Assembly: GCF_003814705.1 (NCBI RefSeq)
Contig: NZ_RKRA01000001.1
Coordinates: forward strand, 806,001-870,000
Origin: Georgenia muralis
GTDB lineage: Bacteria; Actinomycetota; Actinomycetes; Actinomycetales; Actinomycetaceae
Reading direction: 5' to 3'
DNA length: 64,000 nucleotides
Below the pieces are notes generated by a model. The model had not been told where the DNA came from. It did not search any database and was given only the letters and a program-made list of their open reading frames with translations. Position 1 is the first letter of the stretch, and every line of letters starts with the position of its first letter. The position numbers and the translations under genes were made by a program. This document shows, piece after piece, positions 41,361-50,073 of the stretch.

Positions 41361-43915
41361 CCACCTCTTCCGCGCGCCCCGCCATCGCCCGGCCCCTGCG
41401 CCGCGCCAACCTCGAGGTCTCCCTCAAGCCCTTCCCCTCCTTCGACGACGCCGCGGTCACCGACACGGTGCGCACCCTGTTCGACCAGTGGCGCACCCTG
41501 CTCGCCACGGCGCAGGAGTGCTCCGTGCTGCTGTGGGTCTCCGACGGCAGCGAGATCCTCGACTGGGCAGGCGACCTCACCGACGAGCTCGAATGGGCCC
41601 GCTTCATCGGGTTCAACAACACCGCCGCGAGCGCCTACGGCGAGGAGAAGGAGCCCGAGCGGGTGGCCATCCCCTACCGCGCCGGCACCGGACCGATCAC
41701 CTACGCCGACGTCGCGCGCGTCGTCGCCGCCATCAAGGCAGCCGGCGCCGAGGCGGGCATCCCCACCCGGGTGGGCGCCACGTTCGACCCCGGCCCCGAG
41801 TTCGCGCCGTCGGACTTCAAGTTCACCCGCCACCCCGAGGTGGTGGCGCGCGGGGAGGACGTGGGGATCGGGCCGATCATCGCGATGGTCCGGCACTTCT
41901 CCGTCCTCGAGGGTGACGACCGGCCCTACGCCGCGTTCCCCGCGGGGATCCCCGCCGGGACGAGCTTCGGGGAGCTCCTCGGCAGGCAGTCCGAGGACTA
42001 CCTCCGGGCGCTGGGGTTCGACTACCTGTGGCTGTCCAACGGCTTCGGGTTCAGCTCCTACGCGTGGTCCGAGCTGGGCGAGTCCTTCGACGGCACCCGG
42101 TTCCGGCCCGAGCGCACTGGCGAGCTCCGCGAGTGGGCGCTGGGGTTCTGGGCCGACCTCACCGCGCACCTGACCTACCCCGTCCAGGTGCGCGGGACGA
42201 ACCACACCGCGGGCATCGACATCGGCGCCGACTCCGTGCCGGCGCTGGAGGTCTACGAGCGCGGCTACCTCGAGTCCCCGCCGCCGAACTCGCCGTGGGG
42301 TCCGCTCAACGAGGACTTCGGCATCGAGCTGTCCGGGCTGATGTCGCGGGTGGCCGTGCTCCCGGCCGGCGCGCAGGGCTTCCGGTTCCGGTTCTACGCC
42401 AACGACCCGTGGTTCTGGCAGCAGCCGTGGTGGGACTTCTACCACCGCGAGCCGTTCGACATCTACCTCCCCCTCGCGGTGGCCCGGCTCCGGGCGGACG
42501 GCTCCGTGGAGCCGGCGTCGGAGGTCAACGTCCTGACGGTGGACACCGCGCACGGCGTCCTGGACGAACGGTGTGGCCGGGAGGTCGGCACGCACGTCGC
42601 CACCGCGCTCGAGGCGCTGCCTGACGAGGCCGGGCCGGTGGTGTGGGTCTACCCGTTCCGGGAGTACCACGAGGCGATGGCCGCGGACCCGACGACGATC
42701 GGCCGCCCGCACTTCGAGGACTGGTACCTCACCGCGGCGATCAACGCCGGGCTGCCCCTGAACACGGTCGTCTCCACCGACGACCTCGCCGGGGCGATGG
42801 CCGCGGGGGCGCTCGCCGGGCGCACACTCGTGGTCCCGGTCGGCGCACTGAGCGAGCCGGTGGCGCGGGTGCTGGCCGGGCACGTCCGCGGCGGCGGCAC
42901 CCTGATCGCCTACGGCGCGCTCGACGGTGCCTCGTCGGCGGCCCGGGGGCTGCTCGGCGTCGCGGTCGCCGACGACGGTCTCGACGGCCTCGATGGCCTC
43001 GATGGCCTCGACGGTCTCGACGGCCTCGATGGCGACCTCACCCTGGTCTCGACGCTCGGCTCCGACGTCGTGCCCGGCGGTGCGCTGCCGACGACCGTCC
43101 GCCACGTGCCCCACCTCTCCGGCGGCCCGGTCCGGGAGGTCGCGGCGCCCGGCACGCAGGTCCTCGCCTCGGTGACGGACCGCAGGCCCGCCCGCCCGGC
43201 CCGCATGGCCCCCGGGCCCGCCGGCCAGGCCCGCGCCTACGCCACGGCGCGTCCTCTCGGGGCCGGTGAGGTCCGGTGGGTGCGCGGCTCCTCGCCGTTC
43301 CGGTACGCCGACCCGGACGCCCAGGGCCGCCGTGCGCACGTCCCCCACGACCGTGCCGCCCTTGCCGACCCCGCTGCCCTCCTGCGCGACCTGCTCCGCC
43401 GAGGTGGGCTGCACGTCGCTCACGAGCTGCGCACGCCGGCCGCCGGGCGCGCCGTGCACGCCGTGCACCGTTCGGCCGGCGCCTACTGGTTCACCGGCTA
43501 CCTGCCGGACACCACCACGCGGCTGAGCCTGGCCCTGCCGGCCGGGGCGCCGCTGCTCAACCACCAGGAGTGCTGGTACGACGGCGCGACGGCCACCTAC
43601 CAGCTGCCCAAGTCCTTCCGCGCCGAGTGCCGGGTGCTCGTCGACCAGGCCACGGCCGGGGTGCTGCGCTGCCGGGAGATCGCGCCGTACCCCGCGCACA
43701 TGACCCGGGCGATGCGGGTGACCGGGCTGGTGGACGCCACCGTCACCCTCCTGCTTCCGCCGTCGGCGGCCGAGGTGCGGGTCGACGTCGACGACGTCCC
43801 GTTCGATCTCGACGAGCTCGCCACCGCCGACGACGTGCGACGGGCGTCCGGCGCGGCGGCACGGCACCTGACCGGTGTGACCGGCACCCTGACCCTGGCC
43901 TGGGAGGAACGATGA
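41357..43915 (+). CDS. Large cytoplasmic protein, possible glycosidase of unrecognised family
   Basis: I do not recognise this 852-residue protein. It has no signal peptide. The first 400 residues look like a TIM-barrel carbohydrate enzyme: LRRANLEVSLKPF, WLSNGFGFSSYAWSELG, VRGTNHTAGIDIGADSVPA and aromatic-rich NDPWFWQQPWWDFYHREP. Acidic candidates are E and D residues in TFDPGPEFAPSDF and WGPLNEDFGIELSG. Then comes a Rossmann-like segment with a six-unit LDG repeat (about residues 543-560, encoded by 9-bp repeats at 42979-43033), and beta-rich C-terminal domains. It sits between iclR and the dehydratase with 4-nt overlaps on both sides, so it should act on the same sugar, perhaps releasing it from an imported glycoside. 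Confidence 0.6.
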   Translation: MTTSSARPAIARPLRRANLEVSLKPFPSFDDAAVTDTVRTLFDQWRTLLATAQECSVLLWVSDGSEILDWAGDLTDELEWARFIGFNNTAASAYGEEKEPERVAIPYRAGTGPITYADVARVVAAIKAAGAEAGIPTRVGATFDPGPEFAPSDFKFTRHPEVVARGEDVGIGPIIAMVRHFSVLEGDDRPYAAFPAGIPAGTSFGELLGRQSEDYLRALGFDYLWLSNGFGFSSYAWSELGESFDGTRFRPERTGELREWALGFWADLTAHLTYPVQVRGTNHTAGIDIGADSVPALEVYERGYLESPPPNSPWGPLNEDFGIELSGLMSRVAVLPAGAQGFRFRFYANDPWFWQQPWWDFYHREPFDIYLPLAVARLRADGSVEPASEVNVLTVDTAHGVLDERCGREVGTHVATALEALPDEAGPVVWVYPFREYHEAMAADPTTIGRPHFEDWYLTAAINAGLPLNTVVSTDDLAGAMAAGALAGRTLVVPVGALSEPVARVLAGHVRGGGTLIAYGALDGASSAARGLLGVAVADDGLDGLDGLDGLDGLDGLDGDLTLVSTLGSDVVPGGALPTTVRHVPHLSGGPVREVAAPGTQVLASVTDRRPARPARMAPGPAGQARAYATARPLGAGEVRWVRGSSPFRYADPDAQGRRAHVPHDRAALADPAALLRDLLRRGGLHVAHELRTPAAGRAVHAVHRSAGAYWFTGYLPDTTTRLSLALPAGAPLLNHQECWYDGATATYQLPKSFRAECRVLVDQATAGVLRCREIAPYPAHMTRAMRVTGLVDATVTLLLPPSAAEVRVDVDDVPFDLDELATADDVRRASGAAARHLTGVTGTLTLAWEER

Positions 43916-45009
43916 GCCTGCGCATCACCGACGTCATGGTGCGCACCGCACCGTTCTCGGCGGGCACGTGGCTGGACGAGAGCCGGATCTCCACCCCGAT
44001 GTCCCCCTACCCCGCGTTCGCCGAGCGCCGCTCCAGCTGGCGCGGGCCGGGCAGCGACCTCGTCTGGCTCTACCTCGGCACCGACGACCCGGAGGTGTTC
44101 GGCATCGGGCAGACCCGCGGCGGCACGGCCGTCGAGGCCGTCGTGGACCACCTGGTCACCCTCCTGCCCCGCACCGGCACGGGCCCCGCCGCGGCGGCCG
44201 AGCAGCTGCGCCGCGCGGCCGAGCCCTACGCCGCCGGCGGAGCCGCGGCCATGGCCGTCTCCGCCGTCGAGCTCGCCCTGTGGGACCTCCAGGCGCGGTC
44301 GCTGGGAGCGCCCCTCCACCGCCTCCTCGGCGGCCGGTCCGGCCCGTTGCCGTACTACGTCACCGCCCCGCATCCCGACACCCTCGCCGAGGTCGACGCC
44401 GACCTGCTCGCCGGCACCCGGTACGTCAAGGTGCCCATGGCGTACGGTCCCGCCGACGGCCCCGCGCACCTGCGGGACAACCTCGATCGGCTCGCCGAGG
44501 TGCGCCGCCTCGTCCCCGGGCACATCCCGCTGGCGGTCGACTGCTTCATGTCGTGGGACGTGCCCTACGTCCTGCGGTTCGCCGCGGAGGCCGCCGGGCT
44601 GGGGCTCGGCTGGGTCGAGGAGCCGCTCGCCCGGGACGACCTCGCCGGGCACGCGGAGCTGCGCGCCCGCCTCGGCCCGGTGGGCGTGGCCGCCGGGGAG
44701 CACGCCTTCGGTCTGACGGAGGGGCTGGCCCTCCTCGAGGGCCGCTGCGTGGACGTGCTGCAGAGCGACGTCACCTGGTGCGGCGGCCTCAGCGTCGCAC
44801 GGACGCTCGGGGAGGTGGCCGTGCGCCGCGGGGTGACGTTCGCCCCGCACAACGCCGCGATGCACCCGTGGGCGCTGCACCTGCTCTCCGCCCTGGGGCC
44901 GAACGTCCTCACCGAGGTGCTCGTGGGAGCCGGCGCGCCGGCGGTCGTGCCGACCGTGACCGACGTCCCCGGCGCCGGGACCGACAAGCGTGCGGCGGGC
45001 TTCGGATGA
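43912..45009 (+). CDS. Enolase-superfamily sugar-acid dehydratase (L-rhamnonate dehydratase-like)
   Basis: The 365-residue protein has the mandelate-racemase-group layout: metal ligands in PLAVDCFMSWD, LGWVEEPL and VAAGEHAFG, and a catalytic His in FAPHNAAMH. Segments VKVPMAYGPADG and SDVTWCGGLSVA resemble L-rhamnonate dehydratase rather than galactonate or gluconate dehydratases. It would turn the aldonate into a 2-keto-3-deoxy acid. It overlaps its upstream and downstream neighbours by 4 nt each. Confidence 0.82.
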   Translation: MSLRITDVMVRTAPFSAGTWLDESRISTPMSPYPAFAERRSSWRGPGSDLVWLYLGTDDPEVFGIGQTRGGTAVEAVVDHLVTLLPRTGTGPAAAAEQLRRAAEPYAAGGAAAMAVSAVELALWDLQARSLGAPLHRLLGGRSGPLPYYVTAPHPDTLAEVDADLLAGTRYVKVPMAYGPADGPAHLRDNLDRLAEVRRLVPGHIPLAVDCFMSWDVPYVLRFAAEAAGLGLGWVEEPLARDDLAGHAELRARLGPVGVAAGEHAFGLTEGLALLEGRCVDVLQSDVTWCGGLSVARTLGEVAVRRGVTFAPHNAAMHPWALHLLSALGPNVLTEVLVGAGAPAVVPTVTDVPGAGTDKRAAGFG

Positions 45010-46052
45010 CCGCGCCGGTGCGGCTGGCCGTCGTCGGCGCGGGCTGGTGGGCCGGAACCCACCACCTCCCCGCCCTCCTCGCGCACCCGGACGCGCGCGT
45101 CGTCGCCGTGTGCGACCCGGTGCCGGAACGGGCCGCGGCGCTCGCCGGCCCCGCCGGCGCCCGGACGTTCACCACGCTCGCCGAGGCCGTGGAGGCGGGC
45201 GGGCTCGACGCCGTCGTCGTCGCCACCCCGAGCGCCGCGCACCACGCGGCCGCGGCCACCGCCCTCGACGCCGGCCTGCACACGTTCGTCGAGAAGCCGA
45301 TGACCCTCACCCGGGCCGATGCCGTGGACCTGCTGCGGCGCGCCGAGGCCGCGGCGGTCCACCTGAGCGTGGGCTACACCCACCAGTTCGAGCCCGGCGC
45401 GTTCTTCGCCCGGGAGGCGGTCCGCACGCAGATCGGGCGACTGGTCCAGGTGACCGTGGAGTTCGCCTCCCGGGCCGGCGCGCTCTACGCCGCGGCCGAG
45501 ACGGAGCACCCTGCCCGGACCGTCGCCGGCCAGCACCCGGAGGCCTACTCCGCGGCGAACGGCGGGGGGCAGGCACACACCCAGCTCACCCACGCGCTCG
45601 GCATGCTGTGCTGGGTGACGGGCGACGAGGTGGCCCAGGTGTGCGCGTTCACCGAGCACCAGGGGCTCTCGGTCGACGTCGACGACGTCGCCGCCTTCCG
45701 GCTGCGCGGCGGCGCCACCGGCGTCGCCGTCTCCTCCGGGGCGACGGGTGCGCACCTGCCCGCCCGCCAGCACCTGCGCTACCTCGGCACCGACGGCGTG
45801 GTGGAGCAGGACCTCCACCGCGCGAGGGTCACCCTGCACCGGGCTGACGGCAGCCAGGTGGTGCGCGAGCCGGGCCAGCACGAGCCCGCCTACCGCGCGG
45901 GCGAGCCGGTCCGGGCGTTCGTCGACCTGGTCCTGGGCCGCGGGGAGAACCTCGGTCCGGGCGGTGACGCGGCGGCCGCGGTCGCCGCCACCGAGGCCCT
46001 GCTCGTCGCCGCGCGTACCAGCACGATGACCGAGGTCGCCTCGGTCCGCTGA
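45006..46052 (+). CDS. Gfo/Idh/MocA-family oxidoreductase
   Basis: The 348-residue NAD(P) enzyme opens with RLAVVGAGWWAGTHHLPAL (Rossmann glycines) and has the EKPMTLT catalytic-lysine motif. The C-terminal alpha/beta domain contains GGGQAHTQLTHALGMLCWV, with a likely catalytic His. Such enzymes oxidise pyranoses or inositols, so this is a candidate for the first step (sugar to lactone) of the local pathway. It closes the iclR operon. Confidence 0.84.
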   Translation: MTAPVRLAVVGAGWWAGTHHLPALLAHPDARVVAVCDPVPERAAALAGPAGARTFTTLAEAVEAGGLDAVVVATPSAAHHAAAATALDAGLHTFVEKPMTLTRADAVDLLRRAEAAAVHLSVGYTHQFEPGAFFAREAVRTQIGRLVQVTVEFASRAGALYAAAETEHPARTVAGQHPEAYSAANGGGQAHTQLTHALGMLCWVTGDEVAQVCAFTEHQGLSVDVDDVAAFRLRGGATGVAVSSGATGAHLPARQHLRYLGTDGVVEQDLHRARVTLHRADGSQVVREPGQHEPAYRAGEPVRAFVDLVLGRGENLGPGGDAAAAVAATEALLVAARTSTMTEVASVR

Positions 46053-46113
46053 CGCCTCCGGCGGCCACCGTGCCTGAGCACGAGGGACGTCGGATGGCCG
46101 TGCCGGCCTTCCG

Positions 46114-48711
46114 TCACAGACCTCCGCCGACGGACACCTCGGCCGTCTCGCGCACGGAAGCTGCTGCCACGACCTCCGGGGCCACCTCGGTCGCCGACGG
46201 AGCGGCGACGAGGTCGTTCGCCGTCCGCAGCACCGGACGCGTGGTCAGGGCCGCCGGGTCGAGCCGCGCGCTGCTGCGGACGCGCAGCTCGGCGCTCTCG
46301 CCCGGCAGCAGGGTGACGAGGGCACGGTCGACGGTGGCGCCGGGGTCCGCATGGTCGACGAGCAGGGTGAGGTCCTTGACCAGGGCGCGCGCACGGACCT
46401 GCACGACGTACCCGCCCTCAGCCGGTTCCGCGGAGACCTCGGCGGCGTCGGCGGACAGGGCCAGACAGGTGTCCTCGGCGAAGTACCACAGGCCCCGCTC
46501 CCCGGTGGCCGCGTCGGCCACGAGGACCTCGGCGGTGGGGTCGGCGGCGACCGTGAGGGCGGGCGGTAGCGGGAGTGTGGCACTGCCCCGGGGACCCACC
46601 TCGGCCGGCATCTCGGCGACGGCGAGGGTCGCGCCGTCGAGACGCAGCCGCCGTACGGTCACCGCGGCGCGCCACGGCTCGTCGGTCTCGTTGTGCAGGA
46701 CGACGGCGGGCGAGCCGTCACGCGACTGGACGGTGACCAGCCGGTCGGCGAAGACCTCCCGCAGGGCGAACCACAGGGGCTTGCGGATCCTGTGGGAGTC
46801 GACCGCCGCCCAGGAGACCACCGGCCAGCAGTCGTTGAGCTGCCACATCACCGCACCGGTGTTGTACGGCGCGAGCGAGCGGAAGTGCTCGATGCCGTAC
46901 CGCACGGCCCGCGCCTGGTTGAGCTGGGTGGCCCAGTGCCAGTCGACGTAGTCGGCCGGCAGCGGCAGGTGATCCCCCAGCCCGCGCTCGAGCTTGCCGT
47001 TGCCGTCCTCGGCCTTCTGGTGGACGAGCATCTGCGGGCCGTGGGGCGAGCGGGGCTCGTCCCGCACGACCGACTCCAGCGTCGAGAACGCCGGCGGGCC
47101 CTGGAAGCCGAACTCCGAGACGAACCGGGGGCGGTAGTCGCGGTAGGCGGTGTAGTCGCGGCGGTTCCAGACGTCCCAGATGTGCATGGTGCCGTTGACG
47201 TCGTCGTTGGGGTGGAGGTACCGGTCGAACGAGTAGGGGCTGCCCTCGCAGTACGGGACACCGGGGGCGAGCTCGGCCACGACGTCGGGGAGGAGCCGCG
47301 TGTAGTAGCCCTCGCCCCAGGTCGCGCCGCGCAGGGCGGCGCGCCAGCCCCAGTCGGCCCAGCCCCAGATGTTCTCGTTGCCGCCGTTGAGCAGGGCGAG
47401 GGACGGGTGGGCGCACAACCGCGTCACGGCCTCCCGGGCCTCGGCCTCCAGCTCCTCCGCCAGGGACGCGTCCTCGGAGTAGGCGGCGCAGGCGAGGGTG
47501 AAGTCCTGCCAGACCAGGAGGCCGAGCTCGTCGCACAGGCCGTAGAAGTCGTCGGACTCGTAGATGCCCCCGCCCCAGACCCGCAGCAGGTTCATGTTCG
47601 CCTCGACGGCGTCGGCCAGGGAGGTGGCGAGGGACGCGCGGTCGACCCGCGGCAGGTAGGTGTCGTCGGGGATCCAGTTCGCGCCACGGACGTAGATGTC
47701 CGTGCCGTTGACCCGGATCACGAAGCTGTTCCCGACCTCGTCGGGGCTGGTGTCGATGGTGACGGTGCGGAAGCCCACACGTCCGGTCCACACGTCCACG
47801 ACCGCGCCGTCGGGGCCGGCGAGGGTGACGGTGACGGGGTAGAGGGGCTGCCCGCCGTGGCTGCGCGGCCACCACGGTGCGGCGCCCGGCACAGCCAGCT
47901 CGACCTGGGTCTCCCCCGCACCGGCGACCGTGGTCGCGGAGACGAGGACCGTGCTGGTGGCACCCACCTCGCCGGTCCCGCGGACCTCGACGGTGATGGT
48001 GTGGCCCGGAGCGGGCTGGTCGATCTCGGCCCGGAGGTCCAGCCGGGCGCCGTCGACGCCGTAGGACGTCAGCGGGCGGACGGCGGAGAGGCGAGCGGTG
48101 GAGCGGCCCTCGAGGCGGATCGTGCGCCAGATCCCCGCGGTGACGAGCTCCGGCCCCCAGTCCCAGCCGAAGGCGTAGGCCGGCTTGCGCAGCGCGTTGA
48201 AGGGGTGCGGGTTGGAGTGCGGCCGCGCGCCCAGCTCCGCCTCGCGCCGCTCCGCCTCCTCCAGGGCGGAGGTGATGACGACCCGCACGTGGTTGGTCCC
48301 GGGCCGGAGCAGGTGGGCGACGTCGAAACGGTAGCCACGGTGGTGGTTCTGCGTCCGGCCCACCTCGGCGTCGTTGAGCCAGATCGTCGCGACGGTGTCC
48401 AGGCCCGCGGCGACCAGCTCGTGGCGGTCGTGCCCGTCGGGGACGTGCTCGAAGCTGCGGGAGTACTCCCAGTCGGTGCGCCCGACCCAGGTGAGCCGAG
48501 CCTCGTTCTCACCGACGTACGGGTCCGGGATGAGGCCGGCCGCGAGGAGGTCGAGGTGGACGACGCCGGGCACCGTGCCAGGGATTCCCGCCCGCAGGCG
48601 GTCCGCCAGCTCGGCGGGGACCGGACCGGCGAGGGCGCGGCACGTCCACCGTCCGCCGAGGTCGGTGGAGGTGGGCTCGGGCGCGCGGGGCGCCGGGGCT
48701 GGGGTGTTCAC
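46114..48711 (-). CDS. Beta-mannosidase, GH2
   Basis: The 865-residue enzyme has the GH2 order of jelly-roll, immunoglobulin-like and TIM-barrel domains. The segment KPAYAFGWDWGPELVTAGIW is characteristic of beta-mannosidases. The acid/base Glu is in LLNGGNENIWGW and the nucleophile Glu in FVSEFGFQGPPAF. No signal peptide is seen, so it would act on imported manno-oligosaccharides. The GTG at 48711 has GGAG about 10 nt upstream; a longer reading to 48801 would run almost into the operator at 48807-48820. It diverges from the lacI gene that likely controls it. Confidence 0.87.
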   Translation of the reverse strand: MNTPAPAPRAPEPTSTDLGGRWTCRALAGPVPAELADRLRAGIPGTVPGVVHLDLLAAGLIPDPYVGENEARLTWVGRTDWEYSRSFEHVPDGHDRHELVAAGLDTVATIWLNDAEVGRTQNHHRGYRFDVAHLLRPGTNHVRVVITSALEEAERREAELGARPHSNPHPFNALRKPAYAFGWDWGPELVTAGIWRTIRLEGRSTARLSAVRPLTSYGVDGARLDLRAEIDQPAPGHTITVEVRGTGEVGATSTVLVSATTVAGAGETQVELAVPGAAPWWPRSHGGQPLYPVTVTLAGPDGAVVDVWTGRVGFRTVTIDTSPDEVGNSFVIRVNGTDIYVRGANWIPDDTYLPRVDRASLATSLADAVEANMNLLRVWGGGIYESDDFYGLCDELGLLVWQDFTLACAAYSEDASLAEELEAEAREAVTRLCAHPSLALLNGGNENIWGWADWGWRAALRGATWGEGYYTRLLPDVVAELAPGVPYCEGSPYSFDRYLHPNDDVNGTMHIWDVWNRRDYTAYRDYRPRFVSEFGFQGPPAFSTLESVVRDEPRSPHGPQMLVHQKAEDGNGKLERGLGDHLPLPADYVDWHWATQLNQARAVRYGIEHFRSLAPYNTGAVMWQLNDCWPVVSWAAVDSHRIRKPLWFALREVFADRLVTVQSRDGSPAVVLHNETDEPWRAAVTVRRLRLDGATLAVAEMPAEVGPRGSATLPLPPALTVAADPTAEVLVADAATGERGLWYFAEDTCLALSADAAEVSAEPAEGGYVVQVRARALVKDLTLLVDHADPGATVDRALVTLLPGESAELRVRSSARLDPAALTTRPVLRTANDLVAAPSATEVAPEVVAAASVRETAEVSVGGGL

Positions 48712-48806
48712 GGGTGTGCTCCGCTGGTGTGGGGAGGAAGTCGATGAGCCGGCCAGCCCCGCGAACGGCACCCACCGGGCGAGCGTAGCCCGAACGACCA
48801 CGGGTT

Positions 48807-48820
48807 GTAAAGCGGTTTAG
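48807..48820. promoter_or_regulatory. Mannan-regulon LacI operator, copy 1
   Basis: GTAAAGCGGTTTAG matches the site before the GH5 gene at 13 of 14 positions. It lies in the divergent beta-mannosidase / lacI spacer, 54 bp from the lacI ATG. Confidence 0.7.
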
Positions 48821-48874
48821 TGACGTCAGGCCGTCGCGGCCCGTCCGCAGACGGCGCGTCGTTACGCTGCGTCC

Positions 48875-49942
48875 ATGGAGACCACTGCGAGCCCGCCCAC
48901 CACGGGCGGTCCGGCCGGCCGGCCGCGACGGCTGACGATCGCCGACATCGCAGCGCGGGCGCAGGTCTCCCCCTCGGCGGTCTCCTTCGCCCTCAACGGC
49001 CGGCCCGGGATCTCGCCGGAGACGCGTGAGCGCATCCTCGCCGTCGCCAAGGAGGCGAACTGGCGGCCGAACTATGCCGCCCACGCCCTCTCGACCGCCC
49101 GGTCGGGCGCGATCGGCGTGGTCACCATCCGCGAGCCCGAGCAGCCACTGTGGTCGGCGAGCTTCGGCGGGCACTTCCTCGCCGGCGTCCAGGCCGAGCT
49201 CGCCGAGCGCGACGTCCTCCTCATCCTCCACACGGTCGCGGACCTGGAGGCCGAGTCGGCGCTGTACGACCGCTGGCTCGGCGAACGCCGCGTGGACGGC
49301 GTGCTCGTCATCAATCCCGAGACCGACGACCCGCGGTTCGCCGCACTGGAGTCCCTGGACCTGCCCGCCGTCGTCGTCGGCGACGTGCGCGACCGCTCGG
49401 CGCTGGGCTGCGTCTGGACCGACGACGCCGCCGCCACCACACTCGCCGTCGAGCACCTCGCCGGGCTGGGCCACCGCAACGTCGGCCGCATGAGCGGCGA
49501 CTCGCACCTCCTGCACTACGCGATCCGCGAGCGGGCCTACCGCGACGCGCTCGCCGCGCACGCCATGCGGACCGAGCAGCGCACCCTCACCCACGACCAG
49601 CACGGGGCGGAGGAGATCCGGGACCTCGCCCGGCGCGGCACCGACCCCCTCACCGCCGTCATCGTCGAGGACCTCGAGGTGGCGGTGCAGCTCACCGCCA
49701 ACCTCGCCCAGCTGGGCATGTCCGTCCCGGGCGACATCTCGGTCCTCGCCTGGGACGACGGCGCGGCCGCCACCCTCCTGCGCCCCTCGCTCACGGCCCT
49801 GCACCGCGACATCGCGGGGTACGGGCGGCTCGCCGCGCAGGAGCTCGTGCGCACGATCGACGGGGGCGCCCCGCGCAGCCTGCAGGGGACCACGACGACG
49901 CTCGTCGCCCGCCAGAGCACCGGTCCGGCACCGGTCCGCTGA
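48875..49942 (+). CDS. LacI-family regulator of the mannan locus
   Basis: The 355-residue protein has a short Pro/Gly N-terminal arm, the HTH LTIADIAARAQVSPSAVSFALNGRPGIS (residues about 20-47), a hinge helix (NYAAHALSTARSGAIGVV) and a sugar-sensing domain ending SLTALHRDIAGYGRLAAQEL. Related 14-bp sites occur before the mannosidase, the ABC importer and the GH5 gene, so all three units are probably repressed together until a mannan fragment is present (inference). Confidence 0.88.
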   Translation: METTASPPTTGGPAGRPRRLTIADIAARAQVSPSAVSFALNGRPGISPETRERILAVAKEANWRPNYAAHALSTARSGAIGVVTIREPEQPLWSASFGGHFLAGVQAELAERDVLLILHTVADLEAESALYDRWLGERRVDGVLVINPETDDPRFAALESLDLPAVVVGDVRDRSALGCVWTDDAAATTLAVEHLAGLGHRNVGRMSGDSHLLHYAIRERAYRDALAAHAMRTEQRTLTHDQHGAEEIRDLARRGTDPLTAVIVEDLEVAVQLTANLAQLGMSVPGDISVLAWDDGAAATLLRPSLTALHRDIAGYGRLAAQELVRTIDGGAPRSLQGTTTTLVARQSTGPAPVR

Positions 49943-49974
49943 GCGTGGAACCTGCACGGCGAACGGCGAGCCCC

Positions 49975-49995
49975 TTGACAACTAAAGCCCTTTAG
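49975..49995 (+). promoter_or_regulatory. -35 box with overlapping LacI operator, copy 2, for the ABC importer
   Basis: TTGACA (49975-49980) is a consensus -35 box, directly followed by CTAAAGCCCTTTAG (49982-49995) in the spacer; the -10 element is not clear. A repressor there would block polymerase. The sugar-binding-protein gene begins 78 bp downstream. Confidence 0.7.
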
Positions 49996-50073
49996 TCGTT
50001 GACTGCGCGTACCGGCCAACCCCGCACGCCCCCCAGACAGTCACTCAACGACGAGAAGGATCCGAGGACCATC

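Noticed and set aside
43011-43072. Minus-strand frame with SRPSRPSRPS repeats as a separate gene
   Set aside because: It is the reverse reading of the LDG repeat in the 852-residue protein gene.
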